Part shown: piece by piece, positions 1-10,244 of the stretch
Layout of the letters: the number at the start of each line of letters is the position of its first letter
Numbering within the stretch: the first letter of the stretch is position 1
Source: Curvularia sp. ZM96
Lineage: Eukaryota > Ascomycota > Dothideomycetes > Pleosporales > Pleosporaceae
Assembly: GCA_022457065.1 (NCBI GenBank)
Contig: JAJGBQ010000003.1
Location: forward strand, 2,294,001-2,358,000
Length of the DNA stretch: 64,000 bases
Reading direction: 5' to 3'
Made by a program: the position numbers and the translations under genes
The notes under the pieces: model-generated
Databases searched by the model: none
What the model was told of the DNA's origin: nothing
The model's input: only the letters and a program-made list of their open reading frames with translations

Positions 1-1
1 C

Positions 2-76
2 AATGTGGAGCCAACAATCACCCTTGGAACCTACCCAGCTATCGCGTCTCGCCTCAAGAGTGGCGATGTTGCATGA
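2..76 (+). CDS. Possible C-terminal end of a gene lying left of the window
   Basis: From the left edge one frame is open for 24 codons and ends in TGA at 74-76. Its composition (VEPTITLGTYPAIASRLK) looks like protein rather than chance, but it is too short to assign to a family. It may be the tail of a gene whose body lies outside the window, or chance. Confidence 0.22.
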   Translation, partial: NVEPTITLGTYPAIASRLKSGDVA

Positions 77-700
77 TGTCGGAACAGATTCGTGCATAAA
101 CTTCACACTGCTCGATGAAAGAGACTCCATCACTCACACGCCATGGCGTTAAGACATTCACATCGATGACGGCTGTCTGCCTTGTGGATCAGACTCGCCG
201 AGCCTTTCATTCGACCAGGAAACGCCATCGCAAGCTGCGCATTAACATCGACCTGCACGAGCGGAGCAGCTTCCACAACTCGTACGTCATGGTGGCAGGA
301 CATTCATGCAGATGAAGGGTGTCTGCCTTGTAAGCAGACTCATCTGCCCTCCCATTCGATCAAGAACAGTCTGGCAGGAGCTGTTCGAGTCACTAGCGGC
401 ATAAAAATCATGCACACGACGTCCAAAGCCGCCCTGGGCACATGATGTGGTAGGATGGGAATGTCTGATTCGACCGATGAAGAATAGAGATGGAAGCAAG
501 TCCGCAGCCATGTCTCACTACACCTGAAGAGGCCACTGGTGGAGCATTGAAGCGCTTCCTGTTGCCTTGACAGGGACCACGGCGTGGTAGCAGAGGTGGA
601 TGGAACAGTTTTAGCTCCACAAATAGATCAGCAACGGCACGTGTCCACAGGTGTACTACAGTATAAAGCCAGCGCCCTTCCTGCATTTTGTCCGTACAAC
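77..700. other. Intergenic region with an imperfect direct duplication
   Basis: No convincing gene. Two related stretches at about 153-225 and 299-367 share GACATTCA, then a similar core ending in TGTCTGCCTTG, about 145 bp apart, an old local duplication. A TATAAA-like motif at 662-667 lies about 35 bp before the ATG of the next gene and may be its core promoter. Confidence 0.4.
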
Positions 701-2617
701 ATGAATCCACAAGACTGGACCGCCTCCTTCACTCCAGGGTTTGACGACCTAGACACCTTCCTTCAAATAGAGGTACACAGATGGACTTGCGGTCCTACTA
801 ACACACTCGACTCTGTAAGTCTCCATCAATTACCGTGATCTTATGCTGCTAACGTTCGAATGAAGAGCATGTTTTTTCAGTCAGAATTCCAAGTAGATGA
901 CCCGAAGATAGGCTGCACGCCGGGGCAAATCTCCCTAGCCGAAACTCTCGGAATCGCAGAACTCAGGAAGGAACCTAGAGTGATGCTTACTTTGTCCGAC
1001 ATCTCCGCCATTTCCTTACCGCCACAAGCCGGAGAGTCGGGTCGGACATCGTCACTCCAGGCTTTCATGCCCGGCCACCAGGACGTCCAAGCGATTTCGC
1101 AAGAGTCTCTCAGTCTCTCTACCACCTATGTCATTGCGAACTTCGAGCCGGCGGAAATGAAGCAAGAAGTTGGCGACCTTGGGCCGAAGAACAAGATGGG
1201 AATGGTATGCGAGCAACACTCCTACGTGGAGAAGCTTAGCACATTCAGAAGCAACAACGAAGTCATTGCCGAGGAAACCCAAATGACAAATTCTTCCGTT
1301 GAAGATCAAGCCGTGGATAGCGCGAAAGATAACCCAGCTACAGAACCATGCCGGCCAGCAACCCCCAAGTGTGTTCTTGAGCAAGCTGCAGGCCAAGCTC
1401 CTGGTTTAGGAAGTCCCACATTTCCATCCCTTCGAGAACAACTTATTGGTTGGGAGGCCGACAAACATGGGGTCAACATGGCCGCTGACCAGCTACAAGA
1501 GACACAAGCAGAGCCCAAGGCCCCCGAGGATGCCAACCAGCCAGTAGAAACACTTACCTGTTCTCTAAACCGTAGGGAGGCGGGAAGGCCATCCGAGCCA
1601 CCCGTAAGCCGTGCGAATAGTGGGCAGATTGAGCAACCACGCCCATGTTTGAGCCTTGCAGACAGCGGGAAGGCCGACCTGGTACAGAAGCCACCTGCAA
1701 CCCCTTCAGACGATGAGAAGGCTGAGCAGCCTCGCAAGCTACCTGTGAGCCTCGCGGACGATGAGGAGCCTGACCAGGCACATGCGCCATCTACGACCGA
1801 TGCAGATGATGGGAAGAAGCACAGGACGTCAGAAGCATTGCGAGCGCTCAGTCAGGAGGATGCGAAAGTGGTGACTTCCTCCGCGCCTTTGGTGTCTTTA
1901 TCGACTGAGAAGCAACGTGCCGAGAGCACTGGCGCAAGCAAGATGGCTCTCAATGTCAGTCTCTCGAAACGAGTAAATACTTCTGATCCAGTTTCGACAG
2001 AGGTTGCACCGGAACCTGTCCTTCCCAAACGACCTGCGCCCTTGGCACCTAAAACTATCATTCGAGGTGGTAGTCTCGATGAACCGATCGTTATCGATGC
2101 ATCTGATGACGAACAGGGAAAGGAGGATTTAGACAATTTAGGGCACATGAAACGCCTCTCAGCATCACGCCGTGTTCGATCTAGAGCACAGCAAGCTGAT
2201 GGAGTTGTCTTGTGGACCGACCCAAAAATTGAGGAAGAATTCTTGAGCAAAACGAGAGCCATCTGGTACCACGTCCAGTCGCAGTGGATGGAAGTGCGAC
2301 AATTGCCCGGCCTAGAAGGTATGCTGAAGGTTGCGCAATACAACAACTTCATCAACACAATAGCTAGCAACTTAGTCGAAAACGGTATGCTGGCCCACGA
2401 CGATGTCATCATGCTGCGCGATCGCTACAAGCGAGTGGCAAATCAGGCCCTGTCCAAGCTTTCGTCTAGGAGCGACCGCAACCTTGTGCGCAATTTGAGG
2501 AGATCTATGAACCGATTTCACGACAATTCACAAATGGTGAAACTCATTACGGATCACCCTATGAGGGATGAGGAGGAGGATGTCGACTACAGGCCTGTCA
2601 AACGTCGTAGATCTTGA
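701..2617 (+). CDS. Long, mostly disordered protein with a SUMO-interaction-like motif; two exons
   Basis: Exon 1 is 701-814 (38 codons) and exon 2 is 881-2617. The 66-nt intron 815-880 has donor GTAAGT, branch GCTAAC at 848-853 and acceptor TTTTTTCAG, and keeps phase 0, giving 616 aa. An in-frame GTG-started extension exists upstream, but the ATG at 701 is preferred. The middle third is low-complexity and contains degenerate units of about 20 residues rich in P, D, S and E (roughly genomic 1570-1815). A hydrophobic-then-acidic patch, DEPIVIDASDDE (about 2076-2111), fits a SUMO-interaction motif. A basic stretch follows, then a more ordered helical C-terminal region of about 150 residues ending in a nuclear-localisation-like VKRRRS. 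I do not recognise the family; a nuclear role is inferred from these two motifs only. Confidence 0.75.
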
Positions 2618-2924
2618 CGTTCGACGTTGAAGTTGGGTTGTAGTGACATGCAGACGAAGGAACCGCAATGGCGAAGGTGTATATACATGAGTCATGATAG
2701 TCCCGGGGGGACTCCTTGCTTGGTATCATTTTTGCACGGTTTACATCGTTGTGAATCGACTGGTCTTGCAATCGCATGTTCACTTTGATAGGCCAAATAT
2801 AGAGTGGCCATGATCTGGACTCATTTCGATATAACTTAGACTCATTTCGTTACTACTCAGGATGACCACTCGGGATGACCACTCGGGATGGCTCCACTCG
2901 TAATAGAACCGTACGATGATCGTA
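2618..2924. other. Intergenic, short direct repeats
   Basis: No gene seen. GACTCATTTCG occurs twice (about 2818-2842), and a 13-bp GATGACCACTCGG-type unit is repeated in tandem at about 2860-2890. Confidence 0.4.
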
Positions 2925-3115
2925 GTCATTAGCGATTGCGGCTTCACCCCTACACGCAGCTGCGCAACGGCTTTGCACAACCCCACCTTCCGTGTATGGC
3001 TTAGCATTAGGTGTCCGCTGCAAAACAGTCGATATGGTTGGTCGGTCGTCGATCTAACGATAACCGATTTTGTGAATGCTGCGCGCAGGGGTGAAGCCGC
3101 AATCGCTAGCGACTG
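2925..3115. mobile_element. MITE of about 190 bp with inverted ends related to the 13.4-19.3 kb palindrome
   Basis: A left end containing TAGCGATTGCGGCTTCACC (from 2930) is mirrored exactly on the right (to 3108), with TA dinucleotides flanking at 2923-2924 and 3116-3117. The outer bases (AGTC) and inner bases (ACGCAGCTGCGC) resemble the ends of the large element at 13397-19342 (TTAGCGAATGCGGCTTCC, ACGCAGTTGCGC). TA target sites and this similarity suggest a non-autonomous Tc1/mariner-pogo element of the same family. There is no coding capacity. Confidence 0.75.
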
Positions 3116-3517
3116 TAACTTCTGTAACTTGAGCGGCAGCACAGCACAGCACAGTACTGTAGATCTGAGATTGTAGGAAGGGCTGGGAAAAGCGAGACGG
3201 ATACGGCACACGGGCATCTGCTGGTGCCAGTATGACATCTGGATGGATGGATTCCTACTCGGTTTCAGCCGCAATTTTGCAGCTTTGCCCGGGTGCGCAG
3301 GTTTGGCGAGCAGCCGACGCTTTGCCGAACGAATCAGTATGCCAAAAAGGCAGCACGTGCTAACTGATGCAAATAATTTAGGCAGAGTTAGTAGCTAGAG
3401 TCCTGCAATTAAACACAGTACAACACATAGAGTTGCCGGTACAAAAACTATAGCCTATCTTCCGCCCGGCTAGTGTGGTCCGTACCGGATGCGCTTGCTT
3501 CTTGGCTGGTGACCTCC
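3116..3517. other. Intergenic; no gene seen
   Basis: No open frame with family resemblance and no splice-linked exons seen. It separates the MITE from a hairpin. Confidence 0.35.
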
Positions 3518-3626
3518 ACTTCATCCTAGGCACAACCCTATCTAGTCTAGCGTGGGTAGCCAAGACACCTCTGAACTCTCTTGGCTACCTACGCTAGACC
3601 AGATAGGGCTATGTCTAGGATGAAGT
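3518..3626. repeat. 109-bp foldback hairpin
   Basis: A stem of about 47 bp starting ACTTCATCCTAG at 3518 is mirrored to CTAGGATGAAGT ending at 3626, with about four mismatches and a 15-nt loop (ACACCTCTGAACTCT). The six bases ACCTCC lie directly before it and just after it. The right flank is the start of a separate dispersed repeat, so the ACCTCC match could be coincidental. Confidence 0.7.
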
Positions 3627-3627
3627 A

Positions 3628-3765
3628 ACCTCCCCCCCTGCGTAGCGAAAGACCCCTGCGTCGCGATAAGAACAACAGGTACTTTGACTTTGCACCAGCT
3701 TCACCCTCGCTCTATAGTGTAGTTGTGGTCAAGAACCTTGTAGCACTATCAGCAAGTAGTCGTCT
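3628..3765 (+). repeat. Dispersed repeat terminus R2, copy 1
   Basis: Begins at TA with ACCTCCCCCCCTGCG and then AGCGAAAGACCCCTGCGTCG. The same roughly 130-bp segment recurs at 20292 and, inverted, ending at 30444. Each copy starts directly after a TA, so this looks like the terminal part of a TA-inserting DNA transposon. No transposase is attached here. Confidence 0.65.
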
Positions 3766-4629
3766 ATATATTTTATGATTTGTTTCTAAAAATTACACCA
3801 TTTCCGTTGCTACATTGCTTGGTTTGCCGTAAACGTGCATCAACTACGCAACTAAAAATCAGTCGCAATAGCGCAATCTTAGCCTCTTGCTTGCTAGAAA
3901 TTAGCTCTATAGGTACCTAGACCCTTCTAGTGATATATGTACTATAACAAAGTAGTATCTGGCTGTATATGCGCTGTAGAGCCAGTCTCCGCTACATAGG
4001 GAGGTACATGCAGCTTATAGTAATAATGAAAGCGGGTGTAATAGTACTGTTATGTAATCTTCGCCTGTGCAGCCCTGCGTACCACTCGGATATAGCTCGG
4101 TGCAGACCCCTGCAGCATTTCGCATACATCCTGCACTAGTTTAGTATTGGCTGGCAGATACTTGTCATTAGATCAAATAGTTGTAATTCATAGGTCTAAA
4201 GATAGTAAAAAGAAACACAAGTATTGCATTACGCGCTGTAGCTCTTGAACATGCTCTGCATGTAGGCCAACATACACTCTGACATCTGTCGAGATGGATG
4301 GTGTTACACGGGGTTTGGGTATACTTGCCTGGTCTCGGTCCGGGTTAGGGCGAGACGGTATAATAAAGTATGCCGTGCGATTGTCTGGCGATTCGTAGTG
4401 GAAAGGAGTTATGGATGTTAACCGAAGGTAAAGACAATCAATTCTATCCAATAGAATAACTAAGTATCAATCTGTGTAGGAAAAGAACCTGTGAGAGAAT
4501 ACTTTGCTGAGTTGACCACAACGAGTGTAATAATGAAGTCCAACCCATTCTTATACCCGTTGCAATTCGTACGGACATCTGTGCCCAGCCTGGCATCCAT
4601 AGATGTCTAGTCTTGGCGAGATGCCAATG
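3766..4629. other. AT-rich intergenic region
   Basis: AT-rich with many stops in all frames; no gene, RNA gene or clear repeat recognised. It is the 3' flank of the NLR gene on the minus strand. Confidence 0.35.
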
Positions 4630-7600
4630 TCACGTGATCGCCGCCCCGCGGTGATCATTACCTTCCGACGTGGCTAGGTGTTGAACCTCAACCACTCGTT
4701 CTGCTTCAGGGTAGGAATCCTTCTTTGTTACTTGTAACAGATGGGTGGCTGCCACTGTCATCTGCTTTATCTTGACCACGTGCTCTAGCAGCTCTACCGC
4801 CTCCTTCGTCTGCCCGTTGACATGATATGCAATAGCAAGAGCGTGCTGCGATGCCAGTCGAGATGGGTGAGTCTCTGCCAGCGTAGTCTCCTTGACCTTG
4901 ACGACATGCTCCAGCAGCTCTACCGCCCTCTTTGTCTGCCCGTTGGCCCGGTACGCAATACCAAGCGCATGCTGCGATGCCAGCCGGTTGGGGTGAGTCT
5001 TTGCCAGCCTAGCCCCCTTGGCATTGACCACGTACTCTAGCAGCCCTACTACCGTCTTTGTCTGCCCGTTGGCCCGGTACGCAATACCAAGCGCATGCTG
5101 CGATGCCAGCTGGTCGGGGTGAGTCTCTGCTAGCGTAGTTTCCCTCACCTTGACCACATGCTCTAGCAGCCTCACGGCCTCCTTCGTCTGCCCGTTGGCC
5201 CGGTACGCAGTACCAAGCGCGTGCTGCGATGCCAGCCGGTCTGGGTGGGTCTCTGCTAGCGTAGTCTCCTTGACCTTGACCACATGCCCTAGCAGCCCTA
5301 CTGCCTCCTTCGTCTGCCCATTGGCCCGGTACGCAATACCAAGCTCGTGCTGCGATGCCAGCCGGTCTGGGTGAGTCGCTGCCAGCATAGTCTCCTCAAC
5401 CTTGACAACGTGCTCTAGCAGCTCTACCGCCTGCCTGGCGTGGCCCAAGTATCTTAGATTTCTTGCTGCGAGGTCCCATATCCGTATATGCTCTCGTGAC
5501 GGATCTGACGAAGTGATTTGAAGAACCTTAAAGATGCCCTTTAGTAACGACTCTAGCTTCTTGTCTTCCCTCATCCTGTTCAACGCCCATCCACACTTCA
5601 GCAAGATAGGCAGCATCGTCCCAGGGGGGCCAAATGAAAACATCTCCTCGACCATAGGCGATAGAAAAGACTGCATGTGCGGCCGCAACTGCCTCTCGTA
5701 CAATTTCCACGTCTCTGACTCGCTCTGCGACAAGGCAAGAACGCATCCTGCACCTACCCACGCTGCCTGCTGCTGCTCCTGGCCGAGCCGGTCTTTCGCC
5801 CACGCATGCGCCAGCGGATGCATCGACAGTCCGTCCAGGTCGTCTAAGCGGTGCCGTGTCACCAGCGAAAGCGACGCAAGCAGAGCACTGGCTCTGTTGA
5901 GCCGGTAGTCGTCCCACTCGTCTGCCTGTCGGTCGATGAACTCTGGCAGCCGAGACACGTGCCATGGTCTAAGAACGTCTATCTCGTCAGTCTGGCCATC
6001 TTCTGTCTCAACCACATCTCGAGCTCCTTTCCACGCGCCTGGGAAGACGTTAAGTGGCAACACGCTAGAGTGCAGCATCGAGAGAACGCCAAGCAAGTCC
6101 AACGCGTCTCGGCCTACCCCGTCCTCAGAATCGTTTAGCACTGCGACGGATGCCTCAAACGTCGCGTAAACGTGGCGATACCGTGACTGCTGTTGCTTAG
6201 GGTGGTGCTTTAGCAGCCGCTTGCGCAGCCGCTTGTACCTTTCTGCATACTGCTCTAGCCGACAGTACCCTTCTGCAATGTACGCCCCCGCCTGGATCAG
6301 CGCAAGCGTGTGTGACCCTAGCAGCTGCACGACGGCCTGGGCCTGCTCTTTGCAAGCCTGCCAAGCCTCTTCTGGCACCCGAGCAGCTTTGAGCAAAAGC
6401 TGCGTCGAGTCCTCTTCCTCTAGGCCCTCGAGCGCTTCCGCAGGCAGCGTGCTGTACTGGCTACACTGAGGCACACGCGACGTCATGATCACCGCGCCTT
6501 GCGCGCCAGACGGGATGTACGCTGCATAGTCAAATTCTGGGTCGTCGGCGTTGTCTAGTACTAGCAGCCAGCGTTCTTTTGTGTTGGCGAGCCCCCAGAG
6601 CGACTCGTCGACGCTCTCCGCAGACGACCCAAGCGCCTTTGCGATAGCCAAAAAGCCGTTCTTAGCAGTCGACGGGCTGCCAACGTCGACCCAGAACACG
6701 CCCCAGAAGCTATTAGTCGTTAGCAAACGCATGAACATAAATCACAGTGAAGCTACGACGCACTCTTCTCGCAGTAGGTCTGCAATCCTGAAGCATATCT
6801 CGCTCTTGCCTATGCCGCCTATACCTGTAATAACAAGCTGCTTTCGCTCCGTTGCGCTAATGCCGCTATTGCGCAAGGCTCTCACAATTCGGTCTATAAG
6901 TTCTACGCGGCCAGTAAACAGACTGTTGACTGAACGAGGTATTATCCAGTGCGTGTTCTTAGCTATACATAATTTAGCACTAGTGTAACTACGTAATGTT
7001 CAATAGACACTACCTACGCCTATAACGTTGTGCAACGCGGCTTTCAGCGTACTCCTATGCAAGTTTAGCAGGTTAACTACACTACACGCGCAAGATAGTG
7101 CGTACATTAATAATTTCTGGAAAGGATAACCCTGCTCTATCTATATAGCGTCAGCACTAGATTGCTCTACACATCAGGCAAAGTCCTTAATGTACACACT
7201 CTGCTTCTGCTGCAGGTTCTTGATGCAGTCCCGCACCCGAAACTTCTGTGTTATATGCGTGAGATACCCCTCCGAAGCAGCTTCAATGGCGCCCTTCTTC
7301 TTATACTCCTCTAGCCCGATGTTCTGCAGTCCCTGCTCGACGTTAAAGCGGAAGTATCGCTTCTCGTCGTAATGCCTCGCCCATCGCGCGATAAACTTCC
7401 TCTCGGTTGCCTCTGTCTCGGTTGCAATCTGCACCACCGTCTCGCTCAAGAACTTGAGCAGGCCGTTCTCAAACGGCTTCTTACCTGGGTTGCCAGTCCC
7501 AATAGAAATGAAGCACTTGACTAGCGGCTTCAAGTCTTTCATATCCGAGCACCAGATGTTAGTTGCTTCTCCTTCCACCTCGTCCACTGGATTGTTCGCA

Positions 7601-8338
7601 CCGAAGCCGCCGTCAGCAAAGGTACGGTCTCCGATGCCAACTGGGCTGAAGAAGGTGGTGGCAGCAGACGTTGCAAGGGCAGCTTCGCACACGGTCGCAC
7701 GGATGGCCGGCTCATCAGGGAGGCTGTAGCTCCGGAGACGGACCATGTCCTTTGTGTCGCGGTCGATAGAGCACACAAAGCTGTTCTCGTCAGAATCTAG
7801 GCTCTTAGCACAATTTAAATATTGCTCACGTTCTACACCCACGCTCCGTCCCGTCGTTGAACAGGGCGGTTTCAGACGCACCGCTTTGGGCCATCACCTT
7901 TCGAATCGCCCTCTCCAGCCTTGTCGAGTCGAATCGCGACTGGACTCCTCCCTTGAATGTGGCTGGAAGCCGGTGCAGTTTCTCGCCAAACACGTCTGCA
8001 GCGAGCTCGCTGTATGCGTCTATGCATTCGTCGACGCTCATCTCGAGCCGGCCAAGCATGATGGCAATCAGCCTGTCGTGGCCATGTCAGTCCCACTCGA
8101 TAAGCAGCATGTCTACTCACCCGCCAGTGCTGGTCCCCCCAATGAGGTCAAACACCTCGCATGGCTTTAGCGGAGGATCCTTCTTAAGCTCTCGGCTCAG
8201 TCGGTCCATGATACTCTTCAAGATGTAGAGCGTTGAGAGCCCGCGCACACCGCCACCGTCAAGCGACAGCAGGCAGAGGCCGGTGGTGTCGAGCGGGTTG
8301 GGCTCGCCGCCGTGCTGGGTCGCGACGCTCTGCGCCAT
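4630..8338 (-). CDS. NLR-type protein: patatin-like phospholipase + NB-ARC + TPR repeats
   Basis: Five exons restore one 1,106-aa frame: 8338-8121, 8072-7830, 7780-7200, 6962-6764, 6709-4630. Introns are 48, 49, 237 and 54 nt; the 237-nt one (donor GTGTGT, acceptor TATAG) is the least certain. If it is not spliced, a patatin protein ends at 7174. The patatin domain shows DGGGVRG (residues 27-33), the nucleophile elbow GTSTG (68-72, Ser70) and the catalytic-Asp loop ADGGFGANNP. Walker A GIGGIGKS is near residues 394-401, and a Walker B-like LLVLDNADD near 462-470. The C-terminus holds about six 42-residue kinesin-light-chain-type TPRs of very high mutual similarity. Known fungal proteins of this architecture act as STAND receptors in non-self recognition and cell death. 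Membrane phospholipid as the substrate of the effector domain is inferred from the patatin family. Confidence 0.8.
4780..5440 (-). repeat. Near-identical 126-bp TPR-coding repeats inside the NLR gene
   Basis: Five to six tandem 42-codon units (126 bp) encode HP-(D/S/N)-(R/Q)-LASQHALGIAYRANGQTK and LLEHVVKVKETTLAETHP blocks. Neighbouring units differ at only a few codons. Such homogenised repeats are typical of fungal STAND receptors, where unit number and sequence change quickly. Confidence 0.8.
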
Positions 8339-8650
8339 CGCAGTGTTTTGCAGTAGAGTGTGTGGGCTGGTTGTAGAGCGTGCGGGGACAGGTCAGTGTC
8401 GGACACACTGCGGGCGTCCATGGCGGGCAAGGGCCCTTTCTGTAGGCTGGCAAGAAGACTGAGAGCTGAGTTGTGGGCTGAGAGCTGAGAGATGAGAGCT
8501 GAGGGAGGTGTGCCGTATAGGACGCTAGTCGCCCTCAGCCGTTCGCCCACCGTGAGACGAACCGTCCAGTCGTTTGCTTCGGTTTTCCTTCATAAAATGG
8601 TGCGCCTGACATATTTCAACCACATAGCCAAGATGCCAAGGGGTGAAGAT
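8339..8650. promoter_or_regulatory. 5' flank of the NLR gene with a GAGAGCT-rich microsatellite
   Basis: About 310 bp between the NLR start codon and a transposon end. At about 8458-8508 degenerate GAGAGCTGA units are repeated (CT-rich on the coding strand), a common fungal promoter composition. No TATA box is clear. Confidence 0.4.
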
Positions 8651-10244
8651 AACGTTCGTCCCTGAGTAGCGGGACACCCTGCGTCACGGGACGCTACAGA
8701 CACTCCCCAACATAACAAACTCAACAACAGGTTGGAAGAATAGATGTTCTCGGAATAGTAGCGTTAAGCTATAAACTATGTTCTCTCTTAATGTCTTTTA
8801 GAAATACGTTCTGCTTATAGTGCAATACGATAATTTGCTATAAGCGTCACGCGACTGCCTTACTTTAGCTGGTAGTAGGTGCGTCGAAAGCTTATAACGT
8901 CTAAGACGGGTGAAGTGCTCAGACGGGCGAATTGCTCACTGTGCCAAGACCCCACCAACTTCTACCACAACACCACTATTAGACGTGATGCCTCCACACA
9001 ACAACGTGCAAAACTCTTCAAAAGAATCTCAAATACAGCTTGCACTTCAGGCTATCTATTGTGACGCGACACTTACTATACCACGCGCTGCAGCAATCTA
9101 TAACGTGTCTGAAAGTACACTAAGACGGCGACGTGCAGGAAAGCTCTCTCGACTAGATTCCACGCCCAAATCAATGAGGCTCCTTATGACAGAAGAGGGG
9201 ACGCTTTGTGACTATATTCTGGACCTTGACTGGCGAGGATTTCCAGTACGCCTCTCTACTGTCAAAGATCTAGCTGATTCTTTACTGGCTGCTCGCAACT
9301 GTGAGCCTGTTGGCCAAAACTGGGCCAAGTCCTTTGTAAAGCGTCGCCCAGAGCTTCAAACAAAGTTCAATCGAAATTACAACTATAAGAGAGCCCTCTG
9401 TGAAGATCCTGAGCTTGTGCAGAGCTGGTTCCACCTGGTACAGAATACCAAAGCCAAGTATGGGATCCAGGATGACGAGATGTACAATTTTAACAAGACG
9501 GGCTTCATGATAGGCATGTATAACTCGTCAGCAGTAGTCACAGCCTCTTAGCGTCGAATGAAGCCAAAGTCCTTGCAGCAGGGCAATAGGGAGTGGGCTA
9601 CCAGTGTAGTTTGTGTCAGCGCAGCTGGCTGGGCAATCCCACCCTTCATCATCTTTCAAGGCAAGCACCACCTCTCTGTCTGGTACAAGGAAGAAAACCT
9701 GCCTCGAGATTAGCTTATTGGAGTCTCTGAGAATGGCTGGACAACAAATAAGCTTGGTATAAAGTAGCTGGAGCACTTTGACAAGCATACAAAAGAGCGC
9801 ACTATTAGAGCCTATCGTCTGCTCATTCTTGATGGTCATGAGAGCCACAACTCCGTCGAGTTCCAGCAATACTGCACAGAGGCAAAGATTATTACTCTCT
9901 GCATGCCCCCGCACTCCTCCCATCTACTGCAGCCACTTGATGTGGGCTGCTTTTCGCCTTTGAAGAGGGCCTATAGGCGCCAAGCCGAGGACATAATGCG
10001 CAATAGGATCAACCATATCACCAAAGTAGAGTTCTTGCCAGCTTTTTACTAAGCCTATCGCAAGACTATTACAAAGGATAATATCCTAGGAGGGTTCCGA
10101 GGCGCTGGCTTAGTTCCACACGACCCAGAGGCGGTAATATCAAAGCTTGATGTCAAGCTACGCACGCCATCACCACCTGCTGTAGAAGATCTGCCCTAGC
10201 TGTCGCAAACCCCAAGTAATACCCTAGAATTAGGGTCGCAATCA
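8651..10244 (+). mobile_element. Pogo/Fot1-like DNA transposon, left part, interrupted by a LINE
   Basis: Starts right after TA (8649-8650) with ACGTTCGTCCCTGAG. The first 245 bp match the ends of three other repeats (23717, 59389 and inverted 30272). They then diverge into the leader of a transposase pseudogene beginning at 8988. The right end is not seen: coding similarity stops near 10244, where LINE sequence begins in the same frame. A short fragment after the LINE tail (TEKLSHA-like, 13280 onward) may be the displaced remainder. Confidence 0.65.
8988..10244 (+). pseudogene. Pogo/Fot1-type transposase pseudogene with RIP-like stops
   Basis: The ATG at 8988 opens 188 codons with an N-terminal helix-turn-helix region (ALQAIYCDATLTIPRAAAIY and a CENP-B-like HTH) and the start of the DDE domain (DDEMYNFNKTGF). 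The frame then breaks at 9549 (TAG). The same frame continues with recognisable DDE sequence (RLLILDGHESH, PPHSSHLLQPLDVGCF) but has further stops near 9711, 9765, 10050 and 10198. At the second, third and fifth, Trp is expected (TGG to TAG), and at the fourth Gln (CAA to TAA). These are C-to-T changes in CpA, or their complement. DDE_1-type transposases cut and paste at TA; this one cannot be made in full. Confidence 0.8.
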
